DNA of 64,000 bases. Origin: Xiphophorus maculatus (lineage: Eukaryota > Chordata > Actinopteri > Cyprinodontiformes > Poeciliidae). The stretch covers positions 8,616,479 through 8,680,478 of the forward strand of contig NC_036450.1 of the NCBI RefSeq assembly GCF_002775205.1. Direction: 5' to 3'. Under the pieces are notes generated by a model. The model had not been told where the DNA came from, ran no database searches, and worked only from the letters and a program-made list of their open reading frames with translations. Positions 48,001 to 60,000 of this stretch are shown here, one piece after another. A program made the translations under genes and the position numbers. Every line of letters begins with the position of its first letter. Position 1 is the first letter of the stretch.

Positions 48001-51000
48001 AAGAGGTTAATTTGTATCTATTATTATTTGTGCTTGCTTTGGCTATGCTTGTTTACGCTATATAGCACCCGTGAGACATGGAATGTAAAATGCTTCAATG
48101 TATCACTGCAGTTTCCGTCCATCTTCTGCTTGTTTAATGCAGTTTGTGTTCATATATCCTCTTCCCTGAGAGGCTGGTGGTTTTAGAGTGGGCTGTCAGC
48201 GCTTTCTTGTGTTGTATAGTTTAAGAGAAGCTTAACAAGCATTACCTCTCCATCATGCACACAGACGTCAGCCCACCCACTAAACAGATGTCGTCAGGGA
48301 ATCTGTCCCCAGTGTGTGCAACTTGTCAGGTCAAGCGCTTCATGCTGTCCGTGTGTCTGTATTTGTCATTGTGAGGCTGCTGTGGAGGTCTGTGCATGTT
48401 TTTATCTATGTGAGTGATACAGTGTTCAGTATTGATCACATGGAGCTGCCACACTGAGCTGAGTGCAGAGGAGGGAGAGGACAAAGGAGCAGTTTGGCTT
48501 TCGTTATTTGTCGTGAGCAGCTTTTAAAATGTCAGCTGGCCTGCTGGTATTTTGGTTTTGTACCCAAAAAGTCGATGGAGTCTGGGAAGAATGAATACAG
48601 ACCAGACGGTTTTGACACGAAAAACGATTTTGCAGAAAGATGCTCTGGCACACGAGAGTTCAATACATCTGTCCAGTTTTAGAATGTAATGTCAGGAGCT
48701 TTGAGTCAAAATGTAAAACAATTTGAAGGTTGATTTGATATATGTTTCCACTGTTGCACATGCTTAGCCTGAGCAAGAAATAGTTCTGAGATCAGCTCCC
48801 ACAAAAACAATCTGAACTCGTTCATATTGATTGATTTCAACCTGAAACATCGGAGCCAAATTCAAATGAGCTGGGTATTAAAGTGCTTGGCTAATTCAAT
48901 TCATTTCAGTTGAGCAAAGACAATATGTCATAGTAACATAGTCCTGGATGACACCATTAATGATCCACCTCATTTGTTTTTGCAGCTCCTCTTCAAATCT
49001 TTTTCTGTATGATTTTAAAATCGGGCAGAGTTTGAGTTGAGAATTTGATCCTTACCCATTAGAGAGAGTTTTATTTTCCTCCTCCTCTTTCTGCTCTTTG
49101 GTCCTGCTCTGCACCCATAAGGCCTCTTTTTTAACTCCTCTTGAGCTTGGGGTCATAGTTCAAGTATTATTTGAGATTTTTATTGAGCAAAATTCTGTTG
49201 AAATGCTTGCAACTAGCATAACATTACAGACACTACAACTGCACCAAGTATCAGGAGTTCAGTTTGAATACTTTTACAAGTGTGTTATTTTGTTCATATT
49301 GGGTATATTACACATTTTCTGAGCGACTTTTTTATAATTGCTTGCATGTGGTAAAACTGTTCATTGCAACTGGACTGCTGTTGAGACTTTAAGTCACTTG
49401 ATAATAAAGGAGGAAAATTACATAAAGATTTTTTCCTTCACTGTTTATTTTCTGTATTGGATATTGACTGGTACAGCTTTAGATGCTTTCGTCTCCTTTA
49501 TTAAGTTTAAACATTTTCAGTATTACCTACTAGAATGTATTTTAATGAGGAAAACTCACAATAACTTTAAAGACTAAATAATTAAGTGGGAATTGCAAGT
49601 GAAAACAGTTTACCTCAGAGGTCCTTGACTTGCATCTGAGATTTCTTCAGACTAATTTCAGCTCTAATTACTGAATCCTTTAACTTTTCTTTTCACTTCT
49701 TGCAGAACATGCCAAATGTCAGGGACCATGACGCATCGGTGTACCTGCGCCTCCAAGGTGACGCTCTGTCTGTGGGTGGTTATGAACAAAATCCCATCTT
49801 CTGGGAGGAGGTAACCCTGAATATTATGTGTTGTTCTGAATTCTGTCTGGAAAGATCTCTCATCAAATAGTTCTGCACAAATGGAAAAACCTGCGATATG
49901 CAATAATGATGGTGAATGTTGCAATAAATATATGATTTCCATCAAAGTAATACTTAAATTTTTTTTTTATATCTTTATACTTTGGGTTTGCAGCCAATAC
50001 AGACATGATGTGTGCTCTATTCAGCTACTGGAGAAAAACGCATTATTTCTATTTTAACAAGGCTTTATTGAAAAACTTGCATTTGGCTGAAGTCTGCTTT
50101 TTTAAACTATGAAACAACTTAGTTGTTGCTTCTTAATTAATGACTTGACAATATCCCAAAACTATTTCTGTTGCATTAAGTAGCAAGTGTTACCACATAA
50201 TTGCAGTCAGAGAGAGCCGCAACATGTGACTACTAAATAATTAGCTAATTTGTGATACAGTCCTGGAAGTTTATTGCGATTTGTATGTTATGTATAGGGA
50301 TTGCTTTGCCCTATTTTAAACTAATAGTGAATTATAGTCTCTATATTTTGAAATGGTCAAAAAAGACTGACAACTCTAATTTTTTTTTTTCACATTTTAT
50401 ATGAACAACTGAAACAAGTTCTAATTTCAGTTTATTTAATTTTTTACCAAATAAGACAACTGTTTCCATAGCAACACAAACTAAAGGCTCACGTGTCTGT
50501 AGGAACTTGTTTGTAAGTGTTTTAACATGGAACCAATTCTAATTAGTTTCCATTTTTGGTACCAAAGTGACAAAATTAGATTTTCAAAGTTTCTCTTTAT
50601 TCCCCTGTAATAAAAGCCAACCCATTGTGGGAAGTAAAATAGGACTTGGTTGTTGTCCACAAGAACTGTCTTTAACAAGAGCACAACATATTTTCCAAAG
50701 ATCAATCAACTCGTGTGATTTTAATGATTTTTCTCTGATTCACCCAGAAAAGTTTACTCTCTTTACCTTTTTGCATTAGAGGTGGCCCTCATTGGATTAT
50801 TTATTTCAAAGTATTTCTTCTAAAAATTCAAATTTCAACAAAACCAGTTGAGAAATCTAAAAACCGATTCTAGAGGATGTAGAGGGGTTTTGCTTTTGTT
50901 TTACCTATGAAGTGTGTTTGCTTTATTGGATATGTTCTGAAACATCAGAGGGAACAAAGCGGTTTTAGAAGGGTTGTTGTGTGTCTTTTGTACATTTATG

Positions 51001-54000
51001 TTGGATTTAGCCCCTCACTCCCTACAAATCTCTGGTTTTTCAAAGCAACTTAATCCTGTAACAGTAACATTCATAATTACATAAAAGACATTAAAAGATG
51101 TCTCTTTTTCAGGGCCTTGATGATATCTTCTTGCTTCTTGCTCGACCTCCTCAGTTTCTTCCATTTTTGCAGCCTGCCAGTCTGCATATTCCTCTGTGGT
51201 TTTATGTGTGAGAGGATTTCTTTGTGCGGTGGCAGCTTCTTTTGTTCTCGTTTGGTAGCTGAGGGTTCCTTTGATGTCTAAGACGGATGGAGAGAAAAAA
51301 AAAGAGGCAATACAGAAAGGAGAATTAGTGGGAAAACAGTGAGAATTGATGCAGAGCGTGATGATAAGCAGGACCGATGGGTCGGGAGGGACTTGGAAAG
51401 CTGTGCTGCTCCCCTGATGCTCCAATGGAGTTCAAGTATGTTTGATAAAACTGGTGCACAGAAAAAATGCAGGCTTACAAAATTCCTTTTAGATGATCTA
51501 AGTTGACATGATCTATGTTGGAGGCGAGGTGATTACTGCTTCTATGCATACACAATAGACATTAAAGGTTTAGCGCTGGTTTAGTTTATAGTGAGTGAGT
51601 TGGAAAGAAGCAAAAAGATGAAGCGCAACTGCTCTTTATTGAGTAAGACAGGGATTCTAACCTGCTAATCATTGCTGCTTAATCAGCTGGACTTTCTTCT
51701 TGGGTAGCCAGGCTGTGGTTTATTTGTGGCATCTGGTTAAGAGGACTTTGAATTATAGGAACAGTACAACTTGGAATTTTAGACATTTTAAAACTGTAAC
51801 CTCTTGAAAACATGTTGTACATTCACATAGGTTACAGATCCATTCCTAGGTTGAAGGAAATTTAAACTCTGCATCAAATTGAATTGTTATTCATCTTGAA
51901 GAGAAACTTTTTTCACTGTGCTGTTTGGGTGATGTCTCAGGCAGTAGGGAGAATCAAAAGTATTGTTTTGGGGAAATATAAAAATGGAGAGGTTTCACAT
52001 TTCTTTGCTTGCTAAAATTGATTTGAGTTCATATTTGGTACAAGAAAAATACAAAATGGACCCCCAAAAAACTAATTTTCTGTTTCCATTTTTCATCTTT
52101 GACTTGCTTGCTGTTATGGAGTTTGGATTTATTCCCAATGTTTCTTTATTTCCCAGGTGTCAGATAAGTTTGCCTTCAGCCTGTTTGACCTGGACTGGGA
52201 CGTATTTATGCAACATATTGAGGGAGCTATAAATAGAGTTCCTGTTCTGGAGCAGACTGGTATCAAGTCCACTGTCTGTGGACCAGGTACAAACTTTCAC
52301 ACTCTAGCACATAATGATTTATTATGGACTCATTATAGGGTCCACAATAAATTTGTCTAGGCAAGTAATAAAGTGTACCTTTAGCAGCTGTTGGATTCTT
52401 TTCATTACAGATTAGGGTTAATTGGTGTTAAGTTCCTGATTTGTCCTTTTTAAGCTTCTAAGCAGAGAGGCCTGATAATCTGACCAAAAAAAGGAGAGTA
52501 GGAAACTACACATTATGGTAGTAACATTAGAATTAAACAAAGGCATGCACAAAATGATTTATTTAAAAAATGATTACCAGCACTAGTCCTGAAGGGCCAA
52601 TGTGCTGCAGATTGTAGATGTGTCCTTGCTGAGATACACCTTATTAAAATGGCTGAATTACTTCCTCGGCATATCACCTTGGTCTGCAGAGTTTTGTTAA
52701 TGAACCATTCTTATAGCTCCGGTGTGTTGACTCAGGCAAACATCTAAAATATGCAGCACATCGGCCCTTGCTCTGGTTTTGGATGCCACTGGTTTAGAGG
52801 ATTTCTATAAACTTTGGAAAATGGAAACATTTATATGGAGATGTTTCGCCCTCTTTTAAATCTTTAGGTACTGCTGTAGCTGTAACACAGTGAAATACCT
52901 ACATATTTTATTTTATGTGCAAACATTGCATCCATACATACTGTCCCATGTCTGTCAACAATTTAACTAACCATCCATCAGTCCATCCATAATTGCATGA
53001 TTATGGATGGTCTTTTTCTCCAATAGATATATTGGAGAAATATCTACTGTGAATTCATAGTCCACGTTTAAATTTATGCTTAGTAAAGCAGGCTACAATA
53101 GACAGAAAACTCTGGTTGTGAAAAAGCACAGAATTTTAATTATGTAAAAAGACAGTATTTAAAGTCAACTTTGTGATTTTTATCAGAATCTTTCACTGCT
53201 GACCATAAGCCGCTGATGGGAGAAGCACCAGAAGTTCGAGGTTACTTCCTGGGCTGTGGCTTCAACAGTGCTGGTATGTGCTGCATCAATTTAAAGAAAC
53301 AAAAAGAAAAGATATTTTTCTAAACTTTATCTTAAAGTTAACTGTTGAAATACTTGATGTGGAGCTTTACCTTGAGAAATTTGAAATAATGCATGAAAGG
53401 CTGAATAAACTTTTTAAGAGCATAAATGGGCAAGCAGGAAAAACAAGGTGAAATGTTTGGATGCTTTTAACAATCTTTGACCTGGACTTATATCTCTGTG
53501 TACATGGCCAAGCCACAAATACATATTAGAGAGGACTTCATAGAACACATACACAGTCTTGTTCATGCACAAGTCACTCCATTACTGCACTGAGCCTCTG
53601 ACATTCGCCCTGGAAAAATATCAGTATCTAAGAAGTGTGTGACAGAGAGAGGAGGCGTAAAGGCTGAAGTAATCAGCAAGAGCTTTAATGGGCAATTGAA
53701 AGAAAGCTTTTTCTCTGCAGAGAGCTGTAGGGTCACGCACACGAGATGTTCTGACAAAAGACTGGGGGTTGGAATAAAGTTGAGTTCTGAGTGGGCCCCA
53801 GTAAATTGTTGTCACATATTACATAATACTGTGACCTTTTGGCACATTAATATCAGGTTCTGTCCATTAACCTGAATCTTAAGTCTGGCTAAGGCTTTGT
53901 CAAGTAGTATTCTCATTTGGGAGAGAGAAAATCATTTTATAGCTCTTGAAATTGTTTTGTTTAAAATCTAGAAATGGTTTGAAGTTGAGAATTATATGGA

Positions 54001-57000
54001 GATGTTTTTCCCTCCTTTAAATCTTTAGGTACTGCTGTAGCTGTAATCGGTTTTCCGTTATGAGAAAACATGTAAAAGTCATCCACATGTACTGGGACCT
54101 GTGGTAAACACGGACAAAAAAATCTTAAAATGAATCAGTAAACTGAAACACAATAAAGGGAAAATGGTTTTAAATTACAAAGTCAGTCTTTTATGGGATT
54201 TATGAAGCCAAAAGCATTTTTTTTTATTTGCTAATCTAATATCACAAATCCTTACAGAAAAAGAAGTAATTTTACAGAGGTACCCTGGAAAGAAAAGGGA
54301 AGAAAAAAAAGAGTTCTGGTGTGACAGGATGAGTGGAACCAGAATCATGAGAGCTTACAAGCAGACACTCGCACGTCGGTGTGGTTATCTCAGGTGACAT
54401 TTATCTGTGACACCTCGCCTCCCTGGTTCTCACCACTTTGTCTGGGGTGAACTCCATCATTCTCCTCTCACCCTCCTCCCTTTTATCTCTCAATCCATCC
54501 ATCTATCCCTCCATCCAGCTGGCCTGCCAGCCGTTCAGATTTCCTTCCAGACTCAGAGTTGACAGTTCCTGGCTGCAGATGAGTGAAGTGATGAGAGATG
54601 GAGGAAGAGGACATGCGGGGAAATGATGGAGGGATTCTGTTGCCAATGCTGCTGCATGTTAATGTTGTGCATGCAGCACATTGTGCAGTACTCGCAACGT
54701 ATGCAAATTATAGGCAACACAGCACAAGCAGGGGTCTGCTAAAGGGACCCAGCTCATTAACCCAGCAGTTCTGGGACTCGGTGGATTACAGCGTTGAGCT
54801 GCCATCGTTTGTTTGGTGAATGGTTGGAAACAAACAGAACACTGCAGCTGTTGGATAGATGATGAGGTCAGATTGCTCAGGGGATGCCTTGAGCAGGGGT
54901 CAAGCATTGGAATAAAGGTTAATGCAGTCCTCTGTGGCTCAGTCGTATGTCACACAGCAGCTGTGGCAAAGGAAAATATAGCTTTCTTTCTTTTTCAAAT
55001 TAATGAGACTTTCTGTCTTTCTGACAAGTTGGACCATCAGGCAGGTGAAAAAGGGAACAGAGCTTCAGCTGCTTGTTAAGGTTTTCTCTTGTTTTGCCTT
55101 CAGAGGCCACAAGCAACAGAAGCTGCATTTGGAAACAAAAGGTTCTTCAATCTGGAAATGTTTATATCCATATATCTAGTTTATGAAAGGTTGCCAACAG
55201 AAAACAAACTAAGCATTATGTCCTGAAGCCTAAGGTGAGAATTTGAGTTTGTGGAAGACAATTTTTGGGTTTTGTGTGCACATTGAATGCCTCACAAAAG
55301 TCTCCATTCACCTTGAACCACTTACCTTAACATATTTCTGCTGATTTTATGCTGCAAGATTATGTATTTGACTTATATTATCTATCGCATGAAACCTCAG
55401 TAAAATACATTGATGTTTGTGGTTACACTTAAAATACTATATATGTTTTAATAAATGCTTTATATGAGTTTAAAATTAATCTGTTTCTAGCTTCATGAAG
55501 TGGATAGCGCAACTTCTGAACTAATAGTTGTTGGTGTACTTTAGAGCAAAACGTGTAGATGGTTTTTGCTGTCCCCCCCCCATTTTATTGAATACTCCAG
55601 TGCACTAAAAATCAAACAGGTTTCAGCTCAAGTTTCACCTAAAGACTGTTAGGTTAGATCAAATCAGCAAAGTTAAGCTGATCTTAAATAAAATTTCAAT
55701 GTTCCCAACATTTCCTCTTTATCTTTTTCTGTCAGGTATGATGCTGGGAGGTGGATGTGGCAGAGAGCTCGCTAAGTGGATCGTACATGGCCGGCCAGAA
55801 AAGGACATGTATGGATATGACATCAGGTATATAGGCATGCATTAAAAAGACTCTTCAATGGCATTTTATCAAATGGCACCAGGAGCCACAGCTTGTATTG
55901 AAGTCTGAGCGACTTCTTTACTGAGCATTAAATTCCTCTCCCTCCTTTCTCAGACGTTTTCACAGTTCGCTGACCGACAACACACGCTGGATCAGGGAGA
56001 GGAGCCATGAGTCATATGCAAAAAACTATTCTGTAGTGTTTCCCTTTGATGAGCCACTGGCCAGCCGTAACATGAGGAAGGACCCTTTCCATGAGGTACG
56101 GCAGTTATTCATCATGTTTCATCAGCATTTACCGACTGACAAATAACTTTAATGAGCAGTCCTACTCCTGTTAGGATGCATTGCTTGCTTCAAAGTTATG
56201 CTGGGTTTTTGCTCCATATTATGCTCCTTATGAGAAAGAAAACGAACAAAAAGTTAACTAAGAAGTTGGCCATCTGGGTTGGATTCAAAGTAAGCATTGA
56301 CAAATGGTTTTGCAGGCCATTTCCTATGCTGCCAGTTTGCCTGAGACTGACAGTGATGAAAAGCTGGCTCAGCTTATCACCTCCCTGGTTTAGTGAAACT
56401 TCTTATCTGGAATGTCATATTGCAGTTAGCAATCATTTCACCCCTTTCAAGTCATCAGGGCATCTCCCGTCAAGTTTGATTACTTCCACTATTTTCATAG
56501 ATTGCATAACCGTCTTTCTCTTTTTTTGTCTGTAATTTTGGCTTGTCAAGCACCGACACTGTTTCTCTCAGTGGGTTTGTCTCTCACATTTCTTCAGTCT
56601 TCTCTTTGCCTCCTCTTGATCTCATGGCTGATTCAAAGTGATGGCATAAGCGGTGCAACTTAGCTCTGCAGTGACTGCATTTGCTAATGCATGACTATAA
56701 ATGATCCACTCAGCTTTGGTGGCTAAGCCGTGAATGTTTTTCAGCTTTGTTTCTCTCCTTGGCCTAGCACAAACTCTTAATGGATTTCACCGCCGTGTTT
56801 CACACACTAAATTAGAGACATACTCTAATTCTTTAGAGTATGTCTCTAAAGAATTACTTAGAGACATACTTTTTTGAGTGCAAGAGCCTATTTAACTTTC
56901 ATTGTTGGACTATTAACCTTGTACTTGCATGCATGAATTTTCTAGAACAAGCTATGGTTCCATAAGTTTCATTTGTGTCCCAAGTTTGATTTATTTAGCT

Positions 57001-60000
57001 TCTGTAATACTTTACAGGCATACATAAAGCTTTCTGCAGAGATTCATTAAACAATTGAGCAAAATGAAAACAAAAAATGAGAACTAAAGGGGTGATGGAG
57101 GAATTATTTAATTTAGTCTTTTGACTACGGTACATAAAGAATTAAAACTGTAGCTATGTAAAAAAAATAGTTTGAAATTCTAACCCTTATATTCTATACT
57201 TGACAACTTAGATTTTTGAAGACGGCTTAACCTGCCTTAATGGGAACACTTGTATCCATTTTTCAAATCTGAAATGACACAGTGTTGTAATGCGCTATAG
57301 CTAGAAGGTGTCCTTTCAGGTATGACCAGGCAGGCAAGCTGTCTCTGTGCAAATAATGAGACTTTCTACTTATAGGAGGCAATATGTGGTTATTTCAGAC
57401 CATCAGCAAGTCATCTCTGACACTGCTGCTCGCACGCTTTCTCCACCTCGGTAGCACAGATGGTAAATATAGCTTAGTGTGGGACGTTTTGGCAAAAGAC
57501 AGACAGCTTGATGCCTGCTCGGGGGAGAGCATAGCACAACATACCTACCAACTGTGGGCGACTGTCAGTTTTAGCAAGGAGGATGGAGAGCCTCAAAATA
57601 TCTTATCTGAACAGTGTTCAAGAATTAGGAAGAGTTTTTCCTCTGTTTCTGCAGCCACTTGATGTAAACAAACGTGGTGCAACGTGTTTTTATCAATTCC
57701 TCCATTAGTGGAGAAACTTCATTATCTTTTCTTAATGCAACAAATGTCAGCAACTGTCTGGAGTAATCATTATGTCTACATTTGTGTTGGATCAAGTGGA
57801 TGAACTGGCCTTTTGTTTCATTAGCTTGTTGATGCAGACAGATCAATAGACTTAAGGAATAACATGTTGTTACTGCAGCTCTAAGTTACTAAAGTTGGTC
57901 CTGATCAGTAATCATACTATTGCAAGAGATAGATTGATCAATTTTGTGCAAATAATTTCCTTCAGAAGTCATAGGAAAAGTAAATAGAGACCAGTTAGCT
58001 GTTTTGTGAGGGCCTCTGAAGTTTACTAGAGAATATAAGTGAGCATGAAGACCAAGGAGCACAGCAGAAAGGCCAAGGTGAATGTTATGGAGAGGTTTGT
58101 AGCAGGGTTAGCGGCCCAGTTAAAGTCCTGATCTAAATATAATTGGAAATGTGTGACAATAAAAATTGCTGTTCAGCAACCCAGTCTGACTGAGTATTTA
58201 GTTGGATTTTACTTTGTGCAACAGATTAAAGAGGGTTAAATGGAGATGCATGTATTTTCATTTCACTTTGAAGTTATTCTCTGCTTTGTGTTGACATATC
58301 CCATAAAATTCACTATTTCAAAATAAACAATATTTAGTTTTTTTAACCACTGACTTGTATTTTCAGTAAATACTGACAAGTAGATTGACAATATTCTCAG
58401 CTTCGTGTGCCCTCTGTATATTTTGTAGCGATTTGATTTGTTTTTGTATTTATTTCATCACTCCAGGTGCTGACAGAGCAAGGTTGCATGTTTCAAGAGA
58501 GGCATGGTTGGGAGAGACCTGGTTGGTTCAACAAAGAGGGACCGGCTCCTGTGAGGCTCCTGCAACAAACACACACTACCACAAATGTACTGCTTGTAGT
58601 TGCCATGCTTTAACACTGTGTTTGCTTGTCTTGTTAAAAGCCTAAAAACTACGATTACTACGGCGCTTACAACATTAGGAATAATGAGAACTACAGATAC
58701 AAAGAACTCCTGGGCAAAGAGTACACCTTCGACTTCCCTCCGCATCACGATGTGGTAAGCTACAGAGAGCAGAAGTGTTTGTGTGGAGTCAGAAAAAGTT
58801 CAAGGGCTTGTTTTCTCTGTCAAAACACAAGTTAGTCTGATGAGTGTGAATGTTTACTTTTCAGTCTACAGAGTGGAAAAATCGAAAGTCTGAATGAATT
58901 TCTGTCATAAACAAGTAATGGTGGTGGATATCAGCGGTGGGTTTAATGATGTAGAAAAAGCTTTAAACCTCCAAGCTAATTTAGCAACTTGATAGAGTCT
59001 GGGAGTGAAATCTGTGATTTTTGCCTTTAACTACACTCCCCTGATGAATTCTGCTCTTTATGATGCAACTACGATTAAGCCTTCTTCAAAATAAGAAGAC
59101 GGCAACGTGTTTGTATTATTTTCCTTCAGCGAGTGTGTTGAACATGTGTGCTGAGTTTTGCTGCTTTCAATGCAGATTAAGAGTGAGTGTCTCTCATGCC
59201 GACACGACGTCACTGTGTTTAACATGTCCTACTTTGGGAAGTTCTATCTCACCGGACCAGATGCCAAGAAAGCAGCCGATTGGCTCTTCTCAGCTGATGT
59301 CAACAAGAAGCCAGGTTAGTCGGGCAACTGTTTGAAGAAGCACACATGCCTGTCTGCACACACATGCGCACACCCACACTGCATACCTGAATGAAATGAA
59401 TGATTCATGACGAGGCCTCAGCAGAATTTGATGACATACTTAGGGAGTGATTCAGCCCTTTCATTCAGGTGTGTCGGTTTTGGGACACAACTAAAACATG
59501 TAAGACACCGGCTCTTTAAGACTAGAGCTTGAGTTATGCATGAACTGTTTGTATTTGCACAATTCTTAGTTTTTCTAACTTAAAATGAAGTTTGCACATG
59601 GATTAAAGATGCAAATTATGCAAAATATTACGTTTTTTTCCCCCAACTTGGTTAGTTTGTACGTGGTTGCAGACACAGTGTGGACAAACAGTTCTCCACC
59701 GTTAACAAAGCATCTGTCTATGCAAGACTATCCTTCATGTTTCCTTTAAATCCAATATTTCATACCTCTCTGATCATTTTATCTCTGAGGCAATTACACT
59801 ACATCTCCCTCCAAGCCTTGTTAAACAAATCCTTCTTGAACACATTTGTATTTGTTAACAACACTGACACAGATAATCACTCTTTTAAATTACAGCTGAT
59901 GAAGGCATCATCAACATGTATTTAAGCGTGACTGCAAATATTAATTCTTTTGGCAAAGGGATGACGCATCATAAATGTGTGTCACTTGTAATTAGTTACA

